DNA of 64,000 nt, taken from assembly GCF_000400465.1 (NCBI RefSeq), contig NW_008806287.1, positions 186,001 to 250,000 of the forward strand, written 5' to 3'. The position numbers and the translations under genes are program-made. Under the pieces are notes generated by a model. That model did not search any database, was not told the origin of the DNA, and saw only the letters and a program-made list of their open reading frames with translations. This DNA comes from Wallemia ichthyophaga EXF-994. Lineage: Eukaryota; Basidiomycota; Wallemiomycetes; Wallemiales; Wallemiaceae. Below are positions 43,635 through 54,148 of the stretch, one piece after another (the stretch's first letter is position 1; every line of letters begins with the position of its first letter).

Positions 43635-46195
43635 CTAGGTATCGTCGTTGTGGTCGTGGTCGTCGCGACGGGCGTTGTTTCTATGTCTGACTTCCTGCTC
43701 AGGCTGCTCTTGCTGCTGACGCACTTCCGCCTGCACCTGCTCACTCGCCTGCGTCTGTCCTCGCGCGGCGGTATGACCAGCGTGTTCGTGTGCCCTGCGC
43801 GTAATTTCCGCCGTGAGCCTATCGACTGCCCTCTGCCTCAGACGACCCATGATATACTGGCGCAGATAGAGGAGGGCGACGAGTGTGCCGATAACGACAA
43901 CGAAGGTAATGCTCTGCGAGCTGTCGTGGTGGTGGTGGCCATCGGGCGGGGAGGAGCGCTGGAGGAGGCCGTCGACGAAGCCGAGGTGGCCATGCGGGAC
44001 GTGTGCACCTTGGTCACCCGCGCCATAGGCCATCCAGTCCACTCTATTGACAGCCTCGCGCGCATCGCTTCTGTCGCGATCCTCCTCTCTCTCTCTCGCG
44101 CTTCTACCATCTGCAGATGCACCTGCATCATCCTGCGCTTCCCCACCCCCGCTAAAGTGTGACAGGAGGTTGTTGTCGTCCCCGCTCCTCACCCACTGCC
44201 AGAGGGATTTGAGGTAGAGGTGGGCGAGGGACAGGAGAACGGGTACGGCAGCCTGTGCGTTAGTCTCGAGTGCCTGGTCGTAATAACGTTTTGCTAGGTT
44301 GAGATCACTCGGGAGACCCTGTCCCGTTTCATACATCCATCCCACATTCCAGAGGGCGAGTGAGGAGGTATCCGCCGCGAGGTACAGCTCAGCAGCTCGC
44401 GCGGGATCAGCGGGTGTACCAAGCCCTTTGAAATGGTAATCAGCCGCCTTAATCCGCGAGTCTAGGGTGTGCTGCGCAGCGGATTTCTCCCAGTACCGCA
44501 GACTGATAAATGCGAGCGTGTGGTTGACAGGCGGATCAAAACCGAAGCTAGTGAGGCGCACTCGCTGCGTGTCCTGGTCGAGAATATAAGCGACGTTGTT
44601 TTGCGCGGACTCGTATCCCATCTCGGCAAGGCGCCACCATGCAAGTAGGGCAGCTTCCGCTTCGTGGCGACCATAAGACTCGCGGTGCCAGTCTGAAGAT
44701 AGAGCCCATCGCTGCGTCGCTTCCTGCCATAGCTTGTCCCCCGTTAGCCAGTCACCACGCTCAGATACACTCTTGAAACGTGCAAGTGCACTCGCACAAT
44801 CGTGGTGGCGCGTTAGGGTTGCTAGTCGGTATGTTCCCTCGAATGAAGCTGATAGGTTCACCGCCCATTCGTAGTGCTGGATGGCATTCTCGGTGTCACC
44901 GCGCGCTGTGTAGGTGCGGTGTCAGCTCTGAAACGCATTCTCACTCCCTCTCACTCACCTAGTAAACCATTCCCTAGCTCTACATACGCTTCGGGGTAGC
45001 CACTCGAAGCGGCGCTGGAGAAATGCATCGTTGCGGTGTCCTCGTTCGAGTCGACGTAGTAGCCGTGCTTATACATGAGACCAAGATAGTACACAGCCTC
45101 TGCGGACTGGAGATCGCGGGCTCTGTTAAACCATTTGTAGGCCTTGGAGTAGTCCGCTGTGCCTGCGTCACCCTCACCCCGCAGATACATCCTGCCCAAT
45201 GCATTAGAGGCGATGCTGACGAGATGGCGGGTATACTTGGTCGCCTCTCTCTGTTTATCAGACTGCAGACCATCGTGCCAGATCTTCCTTGTGGCGCGGG
45301 TGAACCAGTACTTGGCCTTATTGAAATCCTTAGGTATCGCACCAGAGCCGTCTGCGGGGCCGAACTTGGGGGTGTACACACTGCCGTGGTAGTAGATGTT
45401 GCCGAGACGAACAGCGTACTGAAGATCACCCTGGTTGGCAGCGAAAGAGAAGTAGTCGATGAGATCGTGCCAATTTTCACCAGAGTCGCGCGCTTTGCCT
45501 GCGTAGATCACAGGTCGATACGCGTTCTCGCCGGTAGAGGCAGCAGACGCGCCGAGACCATACGGGCCGCCTTTGAGATCGGAGAGTTTCGGTTTGGAAA
45601 GAGGGAGAGCATGACCGCCAGGGGGACCGGAGAGGTAGTAGTCCATGGCTTTATCGGCGACTCTGCTGTACCACTCAACAGCCTGGTCGCAGGAGAGCTC
45701 GGCGCCGTCGCCAATAGAGTGCTTGTAGGCGAGGGCCATCTCCGCGGGCGTGTGGCCGGCGAGAGCGGCGAACGTGTAGTGGAGGAGGGCTAGGCCAGGG
45801 TGGGGGTCGACGACGCTGTTGTAGCCCGTGTCGTAGAGGAAGGCGAGGATGGAGTGGGCGGTGGCGGAGGCGTTGTTGGCTAGTGATTTGTAGAGTTGGA
45901 AGGCGTGTTGGGTGTTGTGGGTGAAGGGCGGTGGCGCTCGAAAGACGAGATCAGCGAGTAGCTCAGAGTCGTCGAGCAGCTCAACAAGGCCGTCTGCTAG
46001 TAAATCGTAGTCGTTTGGAGAATCCACTGGGTTATAAGACGAGTGTATGTATCTTGAAGGGTGGATGGAAGAAGGGCTGTAGTTGGAGAGGGAGCTGAGC
46101 TGGTCGAGGAGCGATTGGACGGGTGCGTCGGCTAGTGCGTGTGTCGCTGGGAGTATCCCCAGCACCGTCATCGTCAGCGTTGCAAAGATATTCAT
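43635..46195 (-). CDS. HRD3: ERAD ubiquitin-ligase subunit Hrd3/SEL1L
   Basis: ER membrane partner of the Hrd1 ligase that recruits misfolded lumenal proteins. Exons 44959-46195 and 43635-44905 give 835 residues. An N-terminal signal peptide (MNIFATLTMTVLGILPATHALA) is followed by many Sel1-like repeats, for example AVRLGNIYYHGSV, NALGRMYLRGEGDAGTADYSKAYKWF, VYYLGLMYKHGYYV, NVGWMYETGQGLP and DLNLAKRYYDQAL. A single membrane span (ITFVVVIGTLVALLYL) lies near the C terminus, then a basic/acidic cytosolic tail. The intron between the repeat blocks is GTGAGT...CACAG. The divergent GYF gene starts 163 bp away. Confidence 0.93.
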
Positions 46196-46358
46196 GGGCA
46201 GTGGAGATGAGAATGTGAGAACGACAGAGATAGATTCAGCTAGTTGCCAGGATTACTGTGGTGTTAAAATAAGAAAATAAAAACGAGTTGAAAATATTTG
46301 CTGATGACAAGCACGCCTAAGGAATATTTGGTCTAACACGACAACGACGACGACTAAG

Positions 46359-49057
46359 ATGGCATTACCAGTGAGATACAGCAAGAATGAAATAATCGAG
46401 GCGTACAAGGGGTTACAGATTGCCAGGCCAGAGAACATCAACGACTCGCTGCTGGTATCTGACTCGCAAATAACTCCCGTGAATTTATCCAGACACACGC
46501 CGATTTCTGGCAATTTAAACTCTAATTTCAAGAAGCGTGTTGTTAATAACAATAAGAAATCAAAGTCGACGCCCGTGAAGGGTGGTGGCGGTGCACACGG
46601 TGTTCACGCTACTCAAAGTGCACACGCTCCCCACGCCGCTCCCGCTCCAGACTGGGACAACCACTCGGGCTGGGCTCAGCGATTCAAAAAGGGCGACGAT
46701 CTTTTCAACCGGAAAGTCGCAAGCAAGCCAGTGAGCAGGCCAGTGAGCAGACCAGCCAGCAGACCAGCCACTCCGACGACTCCGACGACTCCGCCCAAAG
46801 GTCTTCTTAATAGACCTTCAAAGAAGGCTGTTGACGGTGTGCAGCAGCCACAGCAGGTGGTTCAACAGCCGCAGCAACACGCGCCTCCACAACCACCTTC
46901 ACAAACCCTTTCAGACTGGGTCTATAGGGACCCCTCTGGCAGCCTCCAAGGCCCTTTCAATCCCGACACCATGCAGCAATGGTTCCTCTCTGCCTACTTC
47001 CCGCCCTCGCTCCTTGTGAGCAGAGTAGATAGTGAGACATTTATCCCACTCGACGAATTGCTAGCTAGAGTGGCAGACCGCAGCCAGCCCTTCCACAGTG
47101 CGATAGTGGTCGACGTGAACAAGCTCTACCACCCACAACCACAGCCACAACCACAGCTACAAAGGCTAGCAGCAACTGACTCAGCTGGTCCATCACCCGT
47201 ATCCACCCCATTCGCAAGGCCATTATGGGCGAGTGGCAGTGGCAGTGGCAGTCCAATGGTGGATGTAGAACAACACCACCACCAGCAGCAGCAATCCAAA
47301 GAGGAGATTCTACTTGCACTCCGTCACAGAGACCTCCTCGAGCAGCAGCAGCAACAACAACACCAACAACAACAGCAGCAGTTTATTCAACACCAACTCT
47401 TACATCAACAAGCCGCTGCTCAACAACAACAGCAGCAACAGGAATTGCACGTGTGGCAGCTCCAGCAACAAGCCCAGCAAGAGGCACAGAAACAGGCTCA
47501 AGAGCAGGCGCAAGAGCAGCTAGCGCACACGCATCTCCGCGACGATGCGGATTTGTCAGTGGCAGTTGAAGCACCTGAATCTACCGTCGATAGTGGTAGT
47601 ATAGCGGAAGAAAGTGTGATGTCGCCTATTAAGACTCCGCCATCCGTGGCAGTGGCGCCCGTTGCGCCAGTCGCTCCGGTCGCGCAGGTGCAGGGAGTTG
47701 AACCAGTCCAGGCAGTTCACCCACAACACTCCCACTCCCAGCCATTATCAGGCAGGGGTGGTGTGAATGTAGTGACGCAAGCGGAGCTCGAGAGAGTGCA
47801 GCGTGGCGTGAATGGTGGTGGCGTTGGTGGTGGCAGAGACATAGCCCCACATCACTCTTCCGACTCACCCAAGATGTCAGTATCGCTGGGCGACGTGCTG
47901 GAGAAGCAAGGCGGGCACACAAACACGCATACCACCTACCCACCAAAGAAGGCAGCTCCTGCACCCTGGGCCGCACAAGCACAGGTACAGACGGAGAATG
48001 TGCGCGAGAAGACCACACCTTCACTCAAGGAGATCCAGGAGGCAGAAGCTAGGCAGTCGGCGGCTAAGAAGCAGGCTCAGGCTCAGCGCTCGGCAGCGCA
48101 AAAACAGCAACAGCAACCATCTGCTCGTGTTGACGACGTCCTCCCAGGCACACTCAACTGGGGACTGGCTAGCAGTGGAAGTGGTGCGAGTCAGCAAGCA
48201 CACAATGGCTCTAACACTAACTCCAAAGATATCACCTCCACTTCCACTTCCACCCCTCCAGCCTGGGGCGGTAGCAGCCTCGGGCAGAAGAAGAACCTGA
48301 GACAGATCCAGGAAGAGGAAGAAGCAAAAGAGCGCGAGGTGCAGAGAAAGAATGTGGCTACGGCTCAGGCCCATGCTGCTGCGAGAGGGTATGCGGCATC
48401 CGCGCAGCGTACAGCGCAATTGAATGGAATGACTGGTGCTAATGCAAACGCAAACGCAAATCCAAATCCAAATGCAAATATAGGCAATGGTGCTTGGACA
48501 GTGGTGCAGGGCAGTGGGGTGAAACCAGGTGCAGTTGCAAGTCAAGGCAGCGGGTTGGGGTCACAAACACAAAGCGGAGCACCAGCAAAAACGGCGAAAG
48601 CAAGCAACACACCGGCTAAAACAACAGCTACACCAGCAGCACCTACACCTAGCGTCAGTGTACCAGCGTCGATTGCTCAAGGCTCGAACGTGCGTGAACC
48701 AGGAGCACCTTCAGAGGAGTTTGTCAAGTGGTGCAAGGGGTCGATGACAGGGTTGAATGGGACGACGGGTGAGTGAAAAGTGGAGATAAGAAGGGTACAG
48801 ACCGCTAACTAGACACAGCTGATGAAATACTTCCAATACTTCTGTCGTTCGATATAGAGAAACCAGATCTGGAACTGATCCAGGATATGGTGTATGCATC
48901 ATCGTCGACGATGGATGGCAGAAGATTTGCGTCAGAGTTTGCGCGTAAGAGGAAGGAGGATGCGAAGGGGGTTACAGGGTTGACAGGGACAGTAACGACG
49001 ACGAAAGCACCACAAGAGACATTCAAGGTGGTGCAAAAGAAGAAGAAGAGAGTGTAA
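46359..49057 (+). CDS. GYF-domain protein (Smy2/Syh1-like)
   Basis: GYF domains bind proline-rich PPGL/PPGF motifs. In fungi such proteins act in translational repression, mRNA surveillance and vesicle traffic. Exons 46359-48768 and 48819-49057 give 882 residues. An N-terminal motif (VRYSKNEIIEAYKGLQ) resembles the 4EHP-binding-like start of GIGYF proteins. The GYF domain at about residues 188-245 reads WVYRDPSGSLQGPFNPDTMQ then WFLSAYFPPSLLV. A long Gln-rich and coiled region follows. The C terminus has FVKWCKGSMTGLNGTT and an Asp/Glu helix, then FKVVQKKKKRV. No membrane segments. Confidence 0.88.
47280..47525. repeat. CAG/CAA-rich tract in the GYF gene
   Basis: Repeated CAG/CAA codons give QQQQQHQQQQQQF- and QQQQQQQEL-type runs, a length-variable region. 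Confidence 0.85.
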
Positions 49058-49124
49058 AATGAATTGAATTGAATTTAAATTTCATTATTTTAATAATTTT
49101 AATTTGATTTGGGTGAATACCATC

Positions 49125-49950
49125 ATGATGAGGATTAGTAGAGTGGCAGGTAGAATTAGTGGATTAAACAGATTAAGTGGATTACGCTTTATAAACACCC
49201 AACCAAGCTCAGATTTCAATACACCTGCACCAATAAATCCAGCTGTGTACACCACACACCAACAAGGACCTTTACATGACTACGCCAGCTACATAATGGG
49301 ATCATTACCCAAGTTTATACAAGAATTTAGCGTTTATAAGGATGAGATTACTCTAATGGTTCCTCCTTCTGGCGTTCTCCCTACGCTGGACTACCTCAAA
49401 AACCACACCAACTCACAATTCAAATCAGCAATGGATATCACTGCAGCTGATTACCCAACCAGATCCCAAAGATTCCAAGTCATCTACAACCTCCTCAGCG
49501 TTAGACACAATGCTCGTATTAGAGTGAAGACATATGCTGATGAAGTTACGCCAGTTCCTTCAGCGACAGCAATCTACAGAGGCGCTGATTGGTTTGAAAG
49601 AGAAGCCTGGGATATGTATGGTGTCTTCTTCGTTGGCCACCCTGATCTTAGACGTATCTTGACTGATTATGGTGGGTTTGAATGGTTGTTTGGCCAAAGT
49701 TTTCACTCATCCGCAACATACAGGATTTGAAGGTCATCCACTTAGGAAAGACTTCCCCCTCACTGGCTACACAGAGTTGAGATACGATGAAGAGAAAAAG
49801 CGTGTTGTTCAAGAACCTCTACAACTCACTCAAGCCTTTAGAAACTTTGAAGGCGCTGCTTCGGTCTGGGAGCAGGTTGGTGAAGGTGTTGATGAGAAGC
49901 CAGAGCACTTTAAGCTTTCTCCACCAGAGCCAGATACTGAGAACAAGTAG
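49125..49950 (+). CDS. NDUFS3: NADH:ubiquinone oxidoreductase 30-kDa subunit (NDUFS3/NuoC type), mitochondrial
   Basis: Core subunit of respiratory complex I in the peripheral arm. Exons 49125-49671 and 49724-49950 give 257 residues. The N terminus ([20 protein letters not shown]) is Arg/Ser-rich like a matrix targeting peptide. The diagnostic signature [12 protein letters not shown] appears as [20 protein letters not shown], followed after splicing by [20 protein letters not shown]. The intron (GTGGGT...ATACAG) falls in the middle of that signature. Presence of a nuclear complex I core gene excludes the Saccharomyces and fission yeast lineages, which lack complex I. Confidence 0.96.
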
Positions 49951-50128
49951 TGTTTTTTAATAAATAATCATTTTTCAATTTTCAATTTATCTTGAATTTA
50001 ACCTGACTTTGTTTGAATTTACTTGAATACTTGAAATTGTTCGAGATTCCTTCAACTTGCTTGACTTGTTTGGTAACACTCAAACACTCAATTTAAATAC
50101 CTGTCAATCTACTAGCAATTTACTAGCA

Positions 50129-51607
50129 ATGACCACCTTATACACCTCATCCACCTCATCCACCCGCCGACATACCTGGATCGCTTTCTCCAGGGCTTTT
50201 ACTTCATTCTCGTCTTTCTCTTCATTCTCATCACAGCGGAGGTGGCTGCACACTCACACAGACGACGATAGCGGCTTGAGTAGTCCTGTTGGTGTTCCAT
50301 ATGGTGCACGTCTACCCAGGCGTAGTAGACGTGTGGCTGTCAGTAGCAGCGGTGATACCAACACAAACACACAGGCACACGCCTACATCGAAAAACCCAG
50401 CACACCCACTACACACAGCTCTCACCGTCCTCCCCTCCTGTTCACCATACGCGACCAGCTAGCCTATGGAACTGAGCTGAATGAGCTTAATGAGCTGAAT
50501 GAGAGGGGCAATACCAGTACCACTAATACACCAACCAAATCACGCAAACAACGTCAAGCGATGAAGAGAGCGCTTCTCGAGGCTGGCGAGCATGTAAACC
50601 CGTTAAAGCAGCCACAGTCACGGCAGTTAGCACAAGACACTCACACCCCGAACTCCCCTCAATACCCATACCAAAATCTACACCCACGCTCCTACCAGCA
50701 AGTCTCACTCGCTTTACAGCGCCACTCACGAAGACAAGTCAGAGAAGCACTCTCGGCCTTCCCACCCCAAACGCTCTTTCACGACAGCACACTCGCTAGC
50801 ATTCTCACAGTCGGACTTGTGCAGACGCGCGATGTTAAGGGGGCTGCTTGGTACCTCGAGCAACTAGGCGAGGGAGTGCAGCTGAGTGAGGCTGCTTTTG
50901 TTGCTTTGCTCGATGGTGTGCCAGCGGAGAGAATGGGGAGAAGGAGCGAGAGCGGGAGCGCGTCTACTAAACAACTCCGCGATCAGGGTAGAGCTCGCCG
51001 TAGCAGCAGCTTCCCACCACCTTACTGCTCATTAGTGGCGCAGTATCAGTGGAGACGTCTCGCGACACTGATCGATGGCGTTAAACCTCCACAGCAGGCT
51101 CTCGTTAATGTTCTTCCCCTCCTCGCTTTGCAGAGAGGGTTGTATGTGTGGGGGAACGGGAGTGCAACTGGTTATGATAACACTCAAACACACACTCGCA
51201 CTCAAACCAACCCCCATACTGCCCTTGCTGTTCTCCGATGGCTCCTGCGCACTGGATACGACGACAGCGCGGCGCTGTTTGTGGAGGAGGTCTTGAGTGG
51301 CTGGGAGGGAAGCGAGCACACCAAACACACACCGCAAATCACCTCATTCGCATTACACTCTCTCAACCTCTTGCTCAAATCACTCTCTCACTCCCATGGT
51401 GACCCTGCTGGTCCCAAGTTCCAAGAAAGATATAAACCATACAAATACTACAAAGACGCGTCGCCAGCCTCGCTGCAGAGCTGCAAACAGGTGGTTGATT
51501 TCTTCTGTAGGAGAGTTCCCTCGCTGAGGTTGAACGGGATGACACATGCGATTGTTGAGGGCGTTAGAAGGGGTGAGAAGGATATCGAGAGCAACATGAA
51601 GAAATAA
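50129..51607 (+). CDS. Hypothetical mitochondrial PPR-like protein
   Basis: Single exon of 492 residues. The N terminus is Ser/Thr/Arg-rich (TSSTSSTRRHTWIAF and later SQRRWLHTHT), like a mitochondrial presequence. Helical pairs such as LASILTVGLVQTRDVKGAAW and YLEQLGEGVQLSEAAFVALL look like pentatricopeptide repeats, but are too divergent to count. Later come VLPLLALQRGLYVWGN and TALAVLRWLLRTGYDDSAAL. I cannot name an orthologue. Its stop is 106 bp from the convergent CSN6 stop. Confidence 0.6.
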   Translation: MTTLYTSSTSSTRRHTWIAFSRAFTSFSSFSSFSSQRRWLHTHTDDDSGLSSPVGVPYGARLPRRSRRVAVSSSGDTNTNTQAHAYIEKPSTPTTHSSHRPPLLFTIRDQLAYGTELNELNELNERGNTSTTNTPTKSRKQRQAMKRALLEAGEHVNPLKQPQSRQLAQDTHTPNSPQYPYQNLHPRSYQQVSLALQRHSRRQVREALSAFPPQTLFHDSTLASILTVGLVQTRDVKGAAWYLEQLGEGVQLSEAAFVALLDGVPAERMGRRSESGSASTKQLRDQGRARRSSSFPPPYCSLVAQYQWRRLATLIDGVKPPQQALVNVLPLLALQRGLYVWGNGSATGYDNTQTHTRTQTNPHTALAVLRWLLRTGYDDSAALFVEEVLSGWEGSEHTKHTPQITSFALHSLNLLLKSLSHSHGDPAGPKFQERYKPYKYYKDASPASLQSCKQVVDFFCRRVPSLRLNGMTHAIVEGVRRGEKDIESNMKK

Positions 51608-51713
51608 TGCATTAGAATAGAATGGATATAGATAGCATACATAGAATATATAGTATACATACTTTCGATGCGTGATACACTTGAGACACTTTCTTTCGTA
51701 TATTGCAATACGT

Positions 51714-52640
51714 CTAAGTCCTCCGACCAGCACCCTTCTTAGGTATCCTAGATTTGATTGGTTGCTGAGATGGGTGTTGAAACAAGCCCTTTTTAATACC
51801 CGAATTGATCTGATCTTGGAGAGACTGTGGGGACTGCGACGAGGTGGTAGTGATGGAATGTTTGTTGATGAGGTTGTTGAGGGAGTGTGTGGATGAGGTG
51901 AGGGCAGCGAGGAGGGTAGTGAGCTGGGTGTCGTTGGCTTCAGTGTCCAACTCTCTCTCAAACTGAGCACTGGTAGTCGCAGGCAGTTGAGTTGAGATGT
52001 TATAAATCATACCAAGTATTTCGTCGTCTCTGCGTGTCTGGCCATGAACTAGCTTTGTCAAATACCCTCTAATCACGTCCACTCTCTCATCCAACAGTTT
52101 TATAGCGTTAACTTGCGTGTTGAGGCCGTTTTTGAGAGCAGAGGAGTGGGAGGAGTGGTTTGATTTGTGTATATCATCAACAGTAACCCTTTCAATATCA
52201 GTTGTTTGGATTGAGTAGTCGCTTTCCACCAATTTAATGTCATCCACATCGAATACACTGACGTAGGCGTGGATGTTGGTGGACTGAGTGTCTACGACGA
52301 GTAATAACGGTGACTCAGTGTACTTAAGGAGTTGCTTGTGTATTTGAGTGGTGTTGGCGATTGTGCGTTGAGTATACCAGCCAATCAGCTCAAATTCCGG
52401 GAACACCTGCTTGAATAGCTCGAGACGGGTATTCAGGTATTCGTTATCCAATTCGACACCGCCCGCGACTCTCAACTCGAAGCTATTTACGATTTGAACA
52501 TTTCTCCCAGATTGAACGCCTAGAAGCGCACCTATAGACACCTCAGCACTGCCAATCCACTTTGACCTGGTACAGTGATCGGATATGTTGAGTACGGGGA
52601 GTGGGTGTATAGATAGCTGTACTTGGTTGGCAGACGACAT
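51714..52640 (-). CDS. CSN6: COP9 signalosome subunit 6 (MPN- domain)
   Basis: Structural MPN subunit of the CSN deneddylase that controls cullin ligases. Single exon, 308 residues from MSSANQVQ. The start is LSIHPLPVLNISDHCTRSK, matching the H-P-L-V-x-L-N-I-S-D-H signature of Csn6. Then come AEVSIGALLGVQSGRNVQI, IVNSFELRV and the MPN core PEFELIGWYTQ. As expected for Csn6 the metal-binding JAMM residues are absent. The C-terminal half includes ERVTVDDIHKSNH and helices for the CSN bundle. The upstream in-frame ATG at 52784 is unlikely. Confidence 0.9.
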   Translation of the reverse strand: MSSANQVQLSIHPLPVLNISDHCTRSKWIGSAEVSIGALLGVQSGRNVQIVNSFELRVAGGVELDNEYLNTRLELFKQVFPEFELIGWYTQRTIANTTQIHKQLLKYTESPLLLVVDTQSTNIHAYVSVFDVDDIKLVESDYSIQTTDIERVTVDDIHKSNHSSHSSALKNGLNTQVNAIKLLDERVDVIRGYLTKLVHGQTRRDDEILGMIYNISTQLPATTSAQFERELDTEANDTQLTTLLAALTSSTHSLNNLINKHSITTTSSQSPQSLQDQINSGIKKGLFQHPSQQPIKSRIPKKGAGRRT

Positions 52641-53446
52641 GGTTGTTGGGATCAAATCTATTAAAGGGCTACTACAGAACAAATACCAATCAAAAGATAT
52701 AAAATACATTGAGACAAGTATTATATTATGTCTATTGCGCGTGTTAGTGTTGCTCAGTGGAACGCAGCCAGAGCCAGACAGCACTCAGTATGTCAATTCT
52801 GGAGCCTTGTAGATGATACATGAGCACACCACTCCTCCCTGAAGAAATTCAAACTTGTGCAGTTCAAAAGCATCATGCGTGGCTGTCGTGTGGCTCTGGC
52901 TTATAAACACCACTCACAGTAGAAAATAGAAAACAACCGCATCCAGTACTGACCAAAAGTAAGCCCCATTCTGTTGCCATTGAAATGACCAGCAAAATAC
53001 CTTTGATAGTTGACTATCTAATGACAGACTGCAAACACACAGCTCTTGTCTTCGCTGGTGAGTGAATGCTTTCTGCCTTTCATCGGGAGTGTTTGGTGTG
53101 TCTCCCACTGCAGATCACAGGAGCCATCACCCCACTCCCCACCACACCATCGTCAAAAGACGTGCTCTCCGGCGTGCGTAGGTCCGGGGACTTTCCCCAC
53201 AGCTGTCGTCGCAGCAGAACTTGTCTACTCGCTTGTATTGCTGCGTTATGCTGCTTTTCGTCACTGGATGCGGTTGTTAGGAATGCGTGAGCTGGGATGC
53301 GCGCTTAAATAGTCTGGAAAATTTGTAAAATTGCTTCAACTATCCTGATATACATGTATCTTACATTCTACTATACAATACACCTTTCTACACGCTTGGG
53401 AATGAGATTAGTGAGGGTCGTTATGGTCTGAAAATTTTCATCTTTT
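52641..53446. other. Interval with only a doubtful small spliced frame
   Basis: About 800 bp. One plus-strand possibility starts at 52988 (MTSKIPLIVDYLMTDCKHTA), has a GTGAGT donor near 53061 and a CTGCAG acceptor near 53113, then continues with HHPTPHHTIVKRRALRR to an early stop (about 46 residues). It resembles nothing I know and may be chance. No RNA gene was recognised. Confidence 0.3.
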
Positions 53447-54148
53447 TCAGCGCACCTCACCGTCATTAGCATCACCAGCAGAAGCCTTGGCGCCCCCGCA
53501 GGCAACGACACCTCTCTCCTTGTTCCTCTCCCGAATCAGCCCCGCTAGCACCGCGCGCAGTCCCTCTACGACGCTGGTGGTGGGTGGGGGATGGATACGC
53601 AACACCTCGTGCGTGCTCACCAACCCCGCTTCGTCGAATGCATATCGAAACAGCACATCCCACTCGTATCGTTGCTGAGTGAGTCTGTTCGTGCCGTTCA
53701 CTATGAGCCCCATGTGGACATGGCGGTGGTCGTGCAAGCTCACACCCTTCACCACCACCGATGTGTCCGCGTGCAGCGCTACAAACACCACGCGCAGCAC
53801 ACCCGCACTGCGCATATACACCCCTCTGCCGCGCAGAGAAGGCAGTGAAAATTGGCGCAATCGGAGCTGTACGTGCGGGGAGTATAGGGGTGCGCCATTT
53901 GGTAAGATATCCACTAAACCCTCATGGAAGAACTGAGGGAGCGTCTCGTTGAGTGTGTTTATCGCCCTTCCTGCGTGGTTTAGCGGTGTAGGCAGTGGAA
54001 TACGCATACACACCGATTCGTAGGGATTGCTGGGAATCTGAGTGGATATTCCTAGTGTTCCTGATAGCTGGAATACGTCTAATCCTCGTAACACCTCTAA
54101 TGCCTGTACTATACCCAATACACATGGTTGTTCATCCCATACGGCCAT
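53447..54148 (-). CDS. Unknown protein, start codon overlapping UBA2
   Basis: I do not recognise this 233-residue protein. The frame is open well beyond its likely start, but the ATG at 54148 ([10 protein letters not shown]) fits best because anything upstream would run antisense into the UBA2 E1 domain. It has [15 protein letters not shown], the central [18 protein letters not shown] then [20 protein letters not shown], and [18 protein letters not shown] near the end. The two-layer alternating beta/helix pattern could be an NTF2/SnoaL-like fold, but that is a guess. The tail is Gly/Ala-rich and disordered. No signal peptide or membrane span. Confidence 0.6.
   Translation of the reverse strand: MAVWDEQPCVLGIVQALEVLRGLDVFQLSGTLGISTQIPSNPYESVCMRIPLPTPLNHAGRAINTLNETLPQFFHEGLVDILPNGAPLYSPHVQLRLRQFSLPSLRGRGVYMRSAGVLRVVFVALHADTSVVVKGVSLHDHRHVHMGLIVNGTNRLTQQRYEWDVLFRYAFDEAGLVSTHEVLRIHPPPTTSVVEGLRAVLAGLIRERNKERGVVACGGAKASAGDANDGEVR

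Noticed and set aside
53054-53310. Plus-strand frame ending RHWMRLLGMRELGCALK as a gene
   Set aside because: No good start and several competing frames; composition not convincing.
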